Source: Prorocentrum cordatum (Eukaryota; Sar; Dinophyceae; Prorocentrales; Prorocentraceae). From it: a stretch of 64,000 nt of DNA. The notes under the pieces are model-generated. The model was not told the DNA's origin. It worked only from the letters and a program-made list of their open reading frames with translations, and searched no databases. The stretch's first letter is position 1; each line of letters begins with the position of its first letter. The translations under genes and the position numbers were made by a program. Shown piece by piece: positions 31,985-43,089 of the stretch. Location: assembly GCA_963575745.1 (NCBI GenBank), contig CAUYUJ010016294.1, forward strand, positions 863,317-927,316. The letters run 5' to 3'.

Positions 31985-32690
31985 CCGCACGCGGTCGATC
32001 CCGTCTACGCCTGCACTGTGGGGCCGATGGCAAACTTGCAGGGGCGATCTGGGACATGTGGTTGCCGCGCGAGTGGCTGACCAAGCTGGCCTACGCAGCC
32101 AAGGCGGCGCTCGCATCCACCACGGACAACAAGGATTGGCAGCTGGTCAGAGACCCCGTGGGCGCCGCGGTGGCGTCGGCCAGGAGGATTGGCTGGACGG
32201 TCCTTAGCACAACGTGTACCTTCCGCTCCGACGACGGCTGCAGGGTGATGTGCCCCAAGACGGTCATAGTGTTGGCGCAGCGTTCCAGGTAGCGGTGGCT
32301 GCTTCATCGTGCGCTCACACACCAGCCGTACATGGCCGACCTCACGCATGAGCCCTACTTGGAGCCGCTGCGGGCGCTGGCCACGGGCAACGTGTCGGCC
32401 GACTGGAGCCCGGCCCACCAAGAACTCGTCCGCGCACCCGTCGGCAATGGCATCTGGGATGCAGCTTGGCGCCACGACGCGAGGCAGCAGGCGAGGCAAC
32501 GGCGAGGCGGGCACCCTGCAGCACACGGCCTGGGGCAACTGTCTCACCACGCGCGTGGAGGCGCGACTATGACCTGCCCATGAGCCTGCTGGAATCTGCA
32601 GCCTCGCACCCAGATTCGTGCCCATGGCGGCATGGGCTCGTGCCTGACCCCGGGACGTTCCTCCCTAGCCCTGCTCCCTCCTTCTCTGCG
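31985..32690 (+). pseudogene. LINE ORF2 region between RT and RNase H
   Basis: AIWDMWLPREWLTKLAYAAK and DPVGAAVASARRIGWTVLS (in the frame starting 31864) fit the W-x-x-x-W-x-P and 'DP...A...RLGW' pattern seen after the RT of dinoflagellate LINEs. Later frames (32309-32580) keep WSPAHQELVRAP and WDAAWRHDARQQARQRRGG. At least three frame changes occur. The RT itself is not present. Confidence 0.5.
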
Positions 32691-33470
32691 GCGTGGGACG
32701 TGCGTCCCGCCGACGGCACCCTGGAGGGCGATGTCTTCGGCGACGGATCCGTTTTTGCCGTGCTGAGCGGGGATCCCCTGCTGCGCAGGGCGAGCTGGGG
32801 CCTCGCTCACGTGTCGCCGTCGGGCACGGACACGGCCCTACACATGAGCCCGTGCCGGGACACGTGCAGGATTCCGAGGTTGCGGAGGGATGGGCCCTTC
32901 TGGCATGCATGAAGTTCCGCGGAGTTGCGGACTTAGTTTTTTACTCTGATTGCCAATGGGTGGCATCCTCGTTCGCCAAAGGGCCCTGCGAGACCACTCA
33001 TGCCAGGTGTATCGCAGCCGACTTGTGGACGGCTCTCTGGGATGCCTTTCATGACTTCGAATTTCAGATGCGGGTCTTCAAGGTCAAAGGGCATGCCAGG
33101 GCCAGCGACGACGACATTAATTAGCCCGAACGCCCGCTATCTTCGGCTCGACAACACGGAAGCCGATTCTGCTGCACAGAAGGGCGCCCACTCCCATCCC
33201 AGCGATCCCGCTGCGGAGCGGAGAGATTGTAGGGGCATTCAACCTCGCGCAGAGCGTGGGCCGGTTCCTCGGTCGGTTCTTGCACGCGCGGCCGTTCCCA
33301 CAGCAGGAACGCAGCCACGCGCTTTGCAGCCGTGCCGCTCCTGTCCACATTGCCGATTTCCCCGCACAGGACGGCAGGCACGATGTGATCAAGTTCGGTG
33401 GCAAGTTTCGCTGTCTACGGTGCCTGCGCAGAGGCACGCAGATGTCGCACCCACCTCCTCGCTGCGGCGC
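32691..33470 (+). pseudogene. LINE RNase H and Cys-rich tail
   Basis: GDVFGDGSVFAVLSG (near 32730) gives the first Asp, EGWALLACMKFRG the Glu region, DLVFYSDCQWVASSF (near 32930) the next Asp, and VFKVKGHARASDDD (near 33080) the His region of an RNase H fold. A frame later, LDNTEADSAAQKGAHSH matches the closing helix. Then FGGKFRCLRCLRRG (near 33400) and a later RCG form a Cys-rich, possibly zinc-binding tail. The pieces lie in three frames, so the copy is dead. Confidence 0.6.
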
Positions 33471-33925
33471 GGGTGGCCGACGCCATCGCCTGTGGACGCT
33501 AGGCAATTTCATGTTCTGTGCATCCTCCATGTATTACTCGCCCAACACCCTTGGGCGCTCGCGGAGGGTTGCCGCGGGGGGGTCGCGAGACCGAGCGCCA
33601 CCGCCTTCCGCCTCAACCGGCTGTGGGAGTCGCGGGACCCTCGCACTGGTGAGTCCTTGGGCGACCGTCGGCCTCAGCCTTTCGGCAAGCAGGCCATGGA
33701 CGCCAAATTTGGGTGCCTCGTCGTGTTGGCGAATGGCCCCGGCGGCAGCGAATACGCAGCGCCAGCCTCTCAAGCCGATCGTTGTGCCGCACGCCAGGTC
33801 CTGTCTCCTCCCCCTCGACTCCTCCATTTTTCTTCTCCTCCCCTCCTCCCTTAATTAGGTGAATGTCCACGGCGTCAGCTGTGCGTCCCAGGCTTAGCAC
33901 AGCGGGGCTTGCGCATCGAGCAAAA

Positions 33926-34002
33926 CACTGAATGGGATAGAGCATCCAGATACAGTTGCAGAACACATGCTCCTCACCCAGTCGCACTGCCATGTTCTAA
34001 CA
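33926..34002 (-). repeat. 5' LTR of element C, second part
   Basis: Matches 24784-24860 and ends CTAACA, giving the CA end. Confidence 0.65.
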
Positions 34003-34049
34003 CCTCCTCCTCCTCCTCCTCCTCCTCCTCCTCCACCACCTTCTCCTGC

Positions 34050-34135
<86 letters not shown>

Positions 34136-34155
34136 ATCAGCAGCATCATCAACAG

Positions 34156-34232
<77 letters not shown>

Positions 34233-34368
34233 ACAACATCATCATCATAACCATCATCAACATCAACATCAACTTTATAATCATTATAATCATCATAATC
34301 AGCATCATCATCAACATCAACATCACCATCATCATCAGCTTCATCAACAGCATCATCAGCATCATCCG

Positions 34369-34401
<33 letters not shown>

Positions 34402-34442
34402 AATCATCAACATCAACATCAACGTCATCGTCATCATCATCG

Positions 34443-34492
<50 letters not shown>

Positions 34493-34562
34493 GCCATCGT
34501 CATCGTCATCGTCATCGAAATCATCATCACCAGCAACATCAGCATCATCGGCATCATAAAAA
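34003..34562. repeat. TCC then CAT/CAG trinucleotide microsatellite
   Basis: (TCC)n at 34005-34038, then (ATC/CAT)n with some CAG, CAA, CGT units to 34562. Poly-His, poly-Ser and poly-Asp frames here are artefacts. Confidence 0.95.
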
Positions 34563-34734
34563 TAAAAATGATTCACTGCGTGGAGCTCCCCATATGTGCA
34601 TCTATTCGCATGGACCTGTCCGCCGTGAATGTCTAGGCGCAAGAGCTTTCGAATATAAACGGGCTTCAGTTGTGACGGTCTGGTAATGAATCTAACTGCG
34701 AATGAATTGGAGTACGAGCGTGTCTCTGCGCATG

Positions 34735-35375
34735 AGCCTGGCCTCCTGGGGCCTCCTGAAACCTACTGGGGCTTCCTGGGGCCTCCAGGAGCCTCCAGGA
34801 GCCTCTTGGGGCCTCCTGGGGCCTCCTGGGCCCCAGGAGAGGCCCGTTATATAGCAACCGACGTACGTAGAACATTGCGGATTGGAGCCACAGGAGAAGG
34901 GCAATCTATAGGAACACACGTAAAGCACCAAGGACTCGTACCCCAGGAGAGGCCCAACATATCGGAACATAAGTAAAACCGTTAGGATTGCGTTCACAGA
35001 AGAAAGACAATATATATATATATATATATATATACAGAAACATACGTAAAACGTCAAGGATTCGTGCTACAGGTGAGGCCCAATATATAGGAGCATACGT
35101 AAAACACATGGGATTGGAGCCACTCCTGTTGCCTTCTGAGGCCTCCTCCTCCTGGGGCCTCTCGGGGCCTCCTGTTGCCTTCCGAAGTCTCCTGGCGCTT
35201 CCTGTGGCCTCCTGGGGCCTCCTGTGGCTTCCTGAGGCCTCCTGGAGCTTCCTGGGGCCTCCTGGAGCATCTTGGGACAGCTTGTGGCCTCTGGAGTCTT
35301 TCTGTTGCCTCCTGATGCCTCCTGGGACCTCATGTGGTCCCCAGTGGCCTCCTGGAGCATGTTGGAGCATCCTGT
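34735..35375. repeat. GGGGCCTCCT minisatellite with a 55-bp tandem array inside
   Basis: GGGGCCTCCTG units fill 34735-34845 and, less regularly, 35125-35375. Between them (about 34848-35125) five units of about 50-70 bp share CAGGAGAGGCCCAAYATATMGGA, in part, and AACATACGTAAAAC; the fourth carries a (TA)12 run at 35010-35034. Confidence 0.85.
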
Positions 35376-35399
35376 GGCACCCTGATGAGAATATGTGCC

Positions 35400-35880
35400 C
35401 ACGAGTCTGGCAACCAAAACACGCAAACCGAACGAGACATCCTCAAAATCTCGCCCACCTGGGGGGTGAAAATGAGCGCCTCGCTCGAGACATCCTCCAA
35501 CTCTGCTCCGAACGCGAATGGTGTTGGGCAAGAAAACAAGCAAACCGCTTGAGACATCCCCACAAAACGGCCGCGAACGGGACCGTGTCATACCCCTCGG
35601 CGGCTCCCCTTAGGGGTGCTGATACCAGCGCCCAGCCTGAGACATCCTCACAACCTGCTGTGTGTAGAATAAGTCAGACAATGAGAAGGCCTGAGTATGA
35701 GTAAGTCTGTGTGTGCGTGAGTCTCAGCATGAGTAAGTCTGAGTAGGAGTAGGTCTGAGTATGAATGAGGAGGGCTGAGTATGAGTAAGTTTGTGTGTGA
35801 GTAAGTCTTGGTATGAGTAAGTCTGCGTGTGAGTCCGTGTGTGTATGAGTAAGTCTCGGTATGAGGAGGAGAGGGGAGGA
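35400..35880. repeat. GAGACATCCTC repeats and GAGTATGAGTAAGTCT minisatellite
   Basis: GAGACATCCTC or a one-base variant occurs four times (near 35434, 35488, 35551, 35639), twice preceded by GCAAACCG. From 35690 to 35870 an 18-bp-like unit GAGTATGAGTAAGTCTGT recurs about nine times. Confidence 0.8.
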
Positions 35881-35926
35881 GAAGAAGAAGGAGAAGGAGG
35901 AGTAGGAGGCGTCAATGGTGGATAAT

Positions 35927-36307
35927 CAGCATCATCAGCAGCAGCATCAGCATAAGCATCAGCATCAGCATCAGCATCGTCATCACCATCATCAGTATCA
36001 ACAGCCGCATCAGCATCAGGATCGTCATCAGTATCATCATCAGCCGCATAATCAGCATAATCAGCATCAGCATCATCATCAACCGAATGACCATCATCAT
36101 CATCAGCATCATCATCCTCACCATCATCATCGTCATCATCATTGTCAGCAGCAGCATCATCAGCAGCAGCATCAGCAGCAGCATCATCAGCAGCACTATC
36201 GTCAGCATCACCATCATTAGCAGCCTCATAATCAGCAGCACCATCGCCAACATCGTAATCATCATCATCGTCCGCATCAGCATCGCCATCGTCATCATCA
36301 TCATCAG

Positions 36308-36340
<33 letters not shown>

Positions 36341-36460
36341 TATCATCATCATCATCATCACCATCATCACCATCATCATCGTCATCAACATCGGCATCGT
36401 CATCAGCATGATCATCAGCAGCATCATCATTAACATCGTCATCATCATCATCATCATCAG

Positions 36461-36504
<44 letters not shown>

Positions 36505-36640
36505 GCAACAACAGCATCATCATTACCATCATCAGCAGCAGCATCATCATCTTACTCTTCGTCCTTCTCCTCGTCCTCCTCCTCCTCCTCTTTCTCCACC
36601 TCCTCCTCCGCCTCCACTCCCATTCCTCCTCCCCCTCCCT
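35927..36640. repeat. CAT/CAG microsatellite followed by TCC repeats
   Basis: Imperfect (CAN)n, mostly CAT and CAG, to about 36551, then TCC-type repeats. Confidence 0.95.
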
Positions 36641-37487
36641 GTCTCCCCTCTCTAGTGCCTTATCCATCCTCTCCCCCAACTCTGCCTTCCATCTCGGGTG
36701 CCCCTGAGACAAGCAAAATGTGAAGTCCCTCTGCGCTGCTCAAGTGCAGTCAGGCGTAGCCTCCTACCACCAATAGGAAGGAAATGAACGGCTGAAAGGA
36801 GTAGGAGGAGGAGGAAGAGGAGGGGGAGGATCGATCCTCGAACGCCCCCACATGGCTGTATTGAAGGCTTTCTCTCCCTGCCGTCCCATTGGAGCGGGAT
36901 GCGCGTTGATTTCGAGATTCTATTTGGATCGAATATGCAACTTAATGCTACAAGATGCCGAAGTGCTGATCCTGCTCCAAAGCCAGGGGCAGTCACGATC
37001 AAGTCCCAGAGTACCCCAGCATCAACGCACCGTCCCCTCCTCTTACCCCCATGCCACTCCCCTTCAACATTCCCTAACACCTCGCCCCCTCATCCTTATA
37101 CTCGAATGTGCTTCGGTTTGGCTGGCGGAGGGTCCCATGTTCGAGGAGGTTGTGATTATGTCATGGGGCTTGCCGTGTGTCCTGCTCGCGATCTGGATCC
37201 TACTTTTGTCGTGCTGCCCCCCCCCCCACACGCCCCTCCCCCAACCCCTGCTCAGCAGGACGGACTGGTGGGAAAGGGACACTTCCGACGACACCCGACA
37301 AAGCCGGGCCGATGCTCCCCTTCTGGGGCACCTCTTTTACTGGCTCCCCCATGGCTCGTCGGATCTGCCTGAAGTGTCGCCGCTACAGGGATTTCTTTAT
37401 TCCCTGTCGGAGAGCACGCGCATCCGCCGCTCCTCCGCTGGAGCTTGGTTCCCCTCACTGCCCGTTGCACAAAGGCGAAAAGAGATC
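36641..37487. other. no gene seen
   Basis: Unique sequence, with a poly-C run at 37210-37220. No motif recognised on either strand. Confidence 0.3.
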
Positions 37488-37930
37488 AGGAGGAAGTGGA
37501 AAAGGAGGAGGAATATGAGGAGGAGGAGGAACAGGAGGAGGAGGAGAAGACAGAGGAGAACAAGACGGAGGAGAAGACGGAAGAGGAGGAGGAGACGGAG
37601 GAAAAGACGGAGGCGGAGGAGGACGAGGAGGGGGCGGAGGAGGAGGAGGAGGAGAAAGAAGAGGATGAGAAAGAGGAGGAGGAGGAGAAGCAGGAGGAGA
37701 AGGAGGAGAAGAGGAGAGAGGAGCGAAGAGACAGGATGGAAGAAGGGGAAGAAAAAACGAGGGAGGAGCGAAGAACGACGGATAACAGGAGATGACAAGA
37801 AGAGATGGTAAGAGACGGGCCCGACACAAGGAAGAGAGAGAGAGAGAGGAAGAAGGGAGGCCGGGATAAATGAGGGAGATATGCAAGAGGAAGGGAGGAA
37901 CGAGGCGAGAAGAGGCGAGGGGAAAAGAGG
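37488..37930. repeat. GGA-rich purine tract
   Basis: Imperfect (GGA/GAA)n, almost pure purine on the plus strand, densest at 37500-37720. Confidence 0.9.
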
Positions 37931-38764
37931 GGCCTGCGTCACGAATTGCAGAATTCAGGGGCTTGAACTCCAAATAACCAAATAACCAGCACCGAAACGA
38001 GAGCGCAATACCTTATGTAAAGTTTTGCCTGGACGCCTGCGGCGAGAGCGCGATCCCTGACTGGCGAGAGCGCGCTTCTCGAGTAAAGCGAAAAAGAAAA
38101 GAAATCTCGAATGACAACCGATTGTTGGGTAAATGGCTAACATCCGGGCCGAACCGAGCCGAGGCGATAAGCCGTAAGCCATTCGGCGCGTGGGCAGTTG
38201 AAACCATGACCTGCCAAGGCAAGAAAGTCATCGCACAGCGCGGCCGTCAAGCGCAAAGTTTGCCGCAAACTGATACCACGTACGTTCGTTCGCCTTGCAT
38301 TCGACAAAGGCTGAATCGAAACCAAAACGATGGCCACGTATGCCGCGGGCGCCCAGGAGCCCGCATGACAGAATCCTTCAACAATATTCGGGTTCGATGG
38401 TTGACGTTAGAGCTTCCGCAACACGTCGTCATCCCTGCAGCGGTTGACTTTCTACACCATCGACATTGATGACTTGGCGGCTGATCGCTATAAGGTCGCG
38501 CGCTTGTCTTCCCCGATACCCTTTTGATCAAGTTCTTCAAACATTCAACAATGCTGGATGCTCGTAATATCCCTAGGGCACCGCACGTGCAATCCATCAA
38601 GACTTTGCCTGTCTGACGTGTTCAGCCACGCGGCATCCAGTGCTCCAAACAACTCAAATGTTTTTGGCATTCAGATTGACGCGTGCTGCCACGCCCTTGT
38701 ATATTCATAATTGGAATCGGCCCAAGCAGCCCCGCGACACCGACTGAGTTCTTGCTTGAACCTC

Positions 38765-39330
38765 TCAAAACAATATATGTGTGATCCCAGATATTGGATG
38801 TGTCCCGCATGGTCGAAAACGTTGCCACTGGGACATCGCAGAATACCATCGCACCTCGATTGCATGAATTAGAATTTGTTCCACTGTTGTTTCGTGCAGG
38901 TTTCTTTGCCTGCTGTTGCTATCACATCTGAAGTTGTCTGTGTTGAGATTTCCTACATTGGAATCTGCCGAATAGAAGGTTCCTCTTGTGTGACATCCGC
39001 GGGACATCTGCGACGGAAACGAAAAAAAAACGATGTCTCTGTAGACGTCCTGGATTTATCCAGCGCCCCTGATCCATAACAGCCGACCAAAAATCTTATG
39101 CAAGACGAACAGCAGGCTGATAAGGCGATAGCTGCCACATTGATCAACAGGGCCGCTGTTCTTGCCACGGTAGACATCACAGCACGTCACCACTCTGATA
39201 TCATTCGCTTCTCATTCCTGCATTGTTTGACCAGCTGCGTGGCCCATTGCAGTCCATGCGGGTTCTTTGTCAGTACTTTCCCGTACCCCACTGGCATCTC
39301 ATCTGGCCCACATGGTTTTCCAAGCTGGAG
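38765..39330 (-). pseudogene. LINE D reverse transcriptase remnant
   Basis: KPCGPDEMPVGYGKVLTKN (near 39300) fits the G-P-D-x-x-P start of LINE RTs, followed by KQCRNEKRMISEW. After a frameshift, DVYRGKNSGPVDQCGSYRLI then SLLFVLHKIFGRLL (39070-39180) fits the 'N-Y-R-P-I-S-L-L...K-I-F' block. A third frame (38765-39007) with HTRGTFYSAD and NLHETTVEQILIH fits the next helices weakly. The catalytic Asp-Asp region was not found. Confidence 0.5.
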
Positions 39331-39479
39331 CTGAGGCTTGCTAAAATCTCCGGTGACTGGAATTCGCGCGCGCGGGGCGGTTTCTGGGGGAACCTGGACG
39401 AAAAATACCCCGACCTGGTCCCAGCCAGTTCGCCTCAGAGATGGCTTTCCTCCTCGGTACTGCCTTCCAGGCCTCCCAG

Positions 39480-41330
39480 AGCGATCCAGGAACGCGCCAC
39501 GAAAGCTCCGAGACGCCCCCGACACTGTCCTGAGGGGCCCCGAATAGCCGAAAGATTACTCCATGACGCCCATGCTGGTCTCCAGACGGCCCTAGACGCA
39601 GCCGAAAAGCTCCGAGGGAACCTCAAGACCCCCTCCAAGGGGGCCCAGCAAGCAAAAATCGCCTCCTTGCCTAGGGAAAACGTACATGTCTGGCATAGAC
39701 GACGCTCGAAGGTTCAATGCGCCCAAGACTGCATAAGAGCCCCCCAAGATCGCCCCAAGATGGCCCAACATGCCCCCAGGATGCGCCCAAGAGGGCCCAA
39801 GACGGCTCCAAGACGGCCCGAAAGGGCTGCCTTCCAGGCCTCCCAGGGCGCTCCAGGAACGCGCCAAGAAGGCTCCGAGACGCCCCCGACACGGTCCAAC
39901 GGGCCCCGAGTGGCCGAAAGATTGTTCCTAGACGCCCATGCTGGTCTCAGACGGCCCTAGACGCCGCCGAAAAGCCCCAAGGGAGCCTCAAGACGCAAAG
40001 AGGGCCCCAACAAGCAAGAAGTCGCCCCACTGCTGCTGGAAAACGTGCATTTCTGGCACTGACGACGTCCGGAGGCTCACAGCGTCCAAGATTGCCCAAG
40101 AGCCCCCCAGCGTCCAAGATTGCCCAAGAGCCCCCCAAAATCGCCCCAAGATGGCCCAACACGCCCCCAAGATGCGCCCAAAAGGGCCCCGGCCCGAAAG
40201 GGCTGCCTTCCCGGCCTCAGGAACGCGCCACGAAGGCTCCGAGACGCCCCCGACACGGACCAAGGGGCCCCGAATAGCCGAATGATTGGTCCAAGACGCC
40301 CTTGCTGGTCTCCAGACGGCCCTAGACGCCGCCGAAAAGCCCCAAGGGAGCCTCAAGACGCCCTCCAAGAGGGCCCCAACACGCAAAAGTCGCCTCGCTG
40401 CCTTTGGAAGACGTACATGTCTGGCACAAACGACGTCCGGAGGTTCACAACGTCCAAGACTGCCCAAGAGCCCCCCAAGGTCGCCCCAAGATGGCCCAAC
40501 ATGCCCCCAAGATGCGCCCAAAACGGCCCAAGGGCGCTCCAGGACGGCCCAAGAAGGCTGCGCCCCAGGCATCCCAGAGCGTTCCAGGAACGCGCCAAGA
40601 AGGCTCCGACACGCCCCCGACACGGCCCAAGGGGCCCCGAATAGCCGAAAGATTGCTCCAAGACGCCCATGCTGGTACAGCGTCCAGGACTCCCCAAGGG
40701 CCCCCAAAAATCGGTCCAAGATGGCCCAACATGCCCCCAGGATGCGCCCAAGGCTCCAAGACGGCCCGAGAAGGCTGCTTTCCAGGCCTCCCAGAGCGCT
40801 CCAGGAACGCGCCACGAAGTCTCCGAAACGCCCCCGACACGGTCCAAGGGGCTCCGAGTAGCCGAAAGATTGCTCCAGGACGCCCATGCTGGTCTCCAGA
40901 CGGCCTTAGACGCCGCCGGAAAGCCCCAAGGGAGCCTCGAGACGCCCTCCAAGAGGGCCCCAACAAGCCAAAATCGTGTCACGTTTTTTGGAAAACGTGC
41001 ATTTTTGACATAGACGACGTTCGGAGGTTCACAGCGACAAAGACTGCCCAAGAGCCCCCCAAGATCGCCCCAAAATGGCCCAACGTGCCCCCAGGATGCG
41101 CCCAAAACAGCCCAAGAGGGCTCCAGGACGGCCCAAGAGGGCTCCAAGACCGCCCAAGACGCCCCCAAAGGAGGAGCTCGAAATGACATTTGAAGTTTTC
41201 CGACCCCTGGGGGCCCTCCGAGACCGCCAGCAGGCTCCCAAGATGCACCTGGAAGTCTCAGGAAGTCCCCGAGAGGCCCAAAATCAGGCCCCCAGGGCAC
41301 CCAAAGGCCCTGACGAGGCCTCAGAAGTTT
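39480..41330. repeat. large CCAAGATGGC satellite array
   Basis: A higher-order pattern is visible: blocks of about 190-250 bp repeat the series 'GCTCCGAGACGCCCCCGACA', 'GCCCCGAATAGCCGAAAGATT', 'GACGCCCATGCTGGTCTCC', 'AAGCCCCAAGGGAGCCTCAA', 'ACGTGCATTT', then CCCAAGATGGCCCAACATGC. At least five blocks occur, each starting near 39490, 39850, 40210, 40590 and 40800. Stop-poor frames on both strands are artefacts. Confidence 0.9.
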
Positions 41331-41984
41331 CAAAACTGCCTCCAAAAGGCTTCCGAAACACCTGCCAGGAGACCGCGGCACTACAAGCCATTCAGAGACT
41401 GTTCCTCCTCCTACTCTCGGTCGGTCGACGCAGTAGTGCCCAAGCCAGCGGAATGAGCGAAGTGATTGGATAAAACCGGCATCAGGTATATGAATGGGAG
41501 CACCCGGCAAATGTGGGTCCAGCGCGGTCGCTGTTTCCAAATATTTTGCCATGGTATCCACCCTTCTTTGCTGTCAGAGAATTCGCCCGCCAGGTTGTGG
41601 AATCGCCCCTGTGTGTACGGTTTCGGCGCGCATGCACGCTTCAAAGACGCTCAACCACCCTTGGATATGATCGCATCAATCCATTTGGTCCTGTCTCGTT
41701 TCACAGACTCCGAACATTTAGCAACATCATGTCTTCGACTTTATTGTCTGCGGAGCGTGCCACACCACGCATCCATCAAGTCTATCGTGCGTTGTGTAGC
41801 CCACGGTTCAGTTGTTATGGTTTCTCGGCGAGTTAACCTCCTGCTCGTTCACATTCTTTTTGCGATGTCCCACATGTTTTGACTGTTTGCTGCGTAGTCG
41901 CACTCGCCATGAATAGATGCGAAAAGGCTTCTCAGACGCTGGTTGTTCCCAGAGCGTTGACATCACGTGCGTCTTTATGCCCTT
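41331..41984. other. LINE D interior, unassigned
   Basis: Balanced composition, unlike the satellite. Plus-strand frame 41466-41882 and minus frame 41411-41644 are unrecognised; this should be the endonuclease-RT linker of LINE D. Confidence 0.3.
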
Positions 41985-42548
41985 TTATGTCCTTGACGTG
42001 AGGGTGCACATGGCCAGGTAATGATCAGTAGCTAGAGCTGTTCTGCGACAACTTCTTAAAGCTTCGATAGTGTCCAGCCGGCCAGACCCACACAACAACA
42101 AATCGAGAATATTGTGGGTAGATTCACCAATCGGGCCTTGCACTGGTACCCCGGCTTTCCAGTATGCAACTGTATGTGCTAACAGTTGGCTGACAAGCGC
42201 ATTTGCGATCACAAGTGTACTCCGAACACAACTATGACATGATAATTCTCCATCTGGAAACTCCACTTCACGCATTGCGTCGCGCCACCATCCAAAGTTG
42301 CCAACCACATCATCCTTCCCCACCACATCACCCTCCTGGGCGAGACCGTGATTCTCGTGAGGAAGTCCCCAAACGCGAGCGCGATTCCTGCGAAATGTGA
42401 ACGCGACTCTTGAAAACGTCGTATTGGCATCCAAACAAAAACGCGATTCATGAGTGAGTTGTCGAGAAGTCGCGGGCGAGATCAGGTGTCTTCTCACCAA
42501 TGGCACGTCATTGTTGTAGTTGGGCCTACAAGGGGCATTAACGCTCAA
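41985..42548 (-). pseudogene. LINE D AP-type endonuclease remnant
   Basis: The 187-codon minus frame ends with STHNILDLLLCGSGRLDTI and ALRSCRRTALATDHYLAMC. The last part matches the S-D-H-x-x-V motif (here T-D-H-Y-L-A) that closes endonuclease/exonuclease/phosphatase domains of LINEs, and STLVIANALVSQLLAHTVAY fits the 'L-V-V-x-N-T-x-F...T-Y' block. The N-terminal half, with the catalytic Asn and Glu, is not recognisable, so the copy is truncated or rearranged. The enzyme would nick target DNA. Confidence 0.55.
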
Positions 42549-42719
42549 GCCGACGTTCGTGTCTGAGGGCCGCTGTCAAACAGCATGCAGCACGCGCCTG
42601 AGCGACAGCGCACATGAATGTCTTCCGCTGACCAGGAATAGGAACCAGCAGGAGAAGCAGTAATACTCAGCAACAGCACGACCCACCATCCTGCTCCTCT
42701 TACGCACATGTTCATGATC

Positions 42720-42990
42720 ACTCTCGACCTCAACCTCCTACCCCAACTCCTTCACTTCCTCTCTCCTCCTGCTTCTCGAGCCCCTGCTCCTGACCTCCTC
42801 CCCCTCCCCCTCTGCCCCCTACACACACACACCACCATCCCCCCACCCCCCTCCCACCCCACCTCCTCCTAATCGTCCAACTCTTCCTCTTCATCCACCA
42901 TTCCTCCCTTGCTGCTCCGCTGTCCTCCACTCTCCTTTGTCCCGTCCTCCTCATCCTCCTCCCCCTCCCCGTCAGCCTGCGTTTCTTTTC
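42720..42990. repeat. pyrimidine-rich (TCC) tract
   Basis: Imperfect TCC and CCCCA repeats with an ACACAC run at 42822-42832. Confidence 0.8.
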
Positions 42991-43089
42991 CTCGTATGAA
43001 AATCCTCCTTGTCGCACAAGCAGACGTGTCGGTAGGGCGGGCCGGAGTTTCGCCCGAGAATCCCCCGCCATCTACACACAACGACCTTG

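Larger units (their letters stand above)
31899..33925 (+). mobile_element. LINE (non-LTR) 3' fragment inserted in an LTR
   Basis: The insertion is flanked by CACTAAATGGGACGGAGC (31881-31898) and CACTGAATGGGATAGAGC (33926-33943), an 18-bp target-site duplication with three mismatches. It holds the region after RT, RNase H and a Cys-rich tail of a dinoflagellate LINE, so the copy is 5'-truncated, as usual for target-primed insertion. No poly-A tail remains. Confidence 0.65.
24684..34002 (-). mobile_element. Ty1/copia retrotransposon C, old, with nested LINE
   Basis: Two related ~180-bp blocks with TG...CA ends bound the region; the right one is split by a LINE fragment. Inside, the minus strand shows scattered copia-type coding: unknown frames in gag position, a methyltransferase-like domain (26711-27160) and an RT fragment (25460-25617). 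No target-site duplication is visible (the right flank is now a TCC microsatellite), and no primer-binding site is clear. The integrase was not found; only ~1.1 kb separates the methyltransferase-like part from RT. Confidence 0.5.
38241..42548 (-). mobile_element. LINE D, decayed, split by a satellite array
   Basis: The minus strand has an AP-type endonuclease remnant (41985-42548) and, 2.7 kb further on, RT pieces (38765-39330), the usual LINE order. In between lie ~0.65 kb of unassigned sequence and a 1.85-kb CCAAGATGGC array. The 5' end is truncated inside the endonuclease. The 3' limit is not defined; below 38600 no motif was assigned. Confidence 0.5.

Noticed and set aside
33967-34686. 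Long poly-His, poly-Ser, poly-Asp and poly-Met frames over trinucleotide repeats (also 35912-36712, 44280-44872, 52909-53583, 55189-56459)
   Set aside because: They are open only because (CAT)n, (CGT)n and similar repeats lack stops in most frames; all frames and both strands are open together.
39223-41561. Frames up to 402 codons over the CCAAGATGGC array
   Set aside because: Repetitive translation (PKMAQ, RRPRHGP) with equal openness on both strands.
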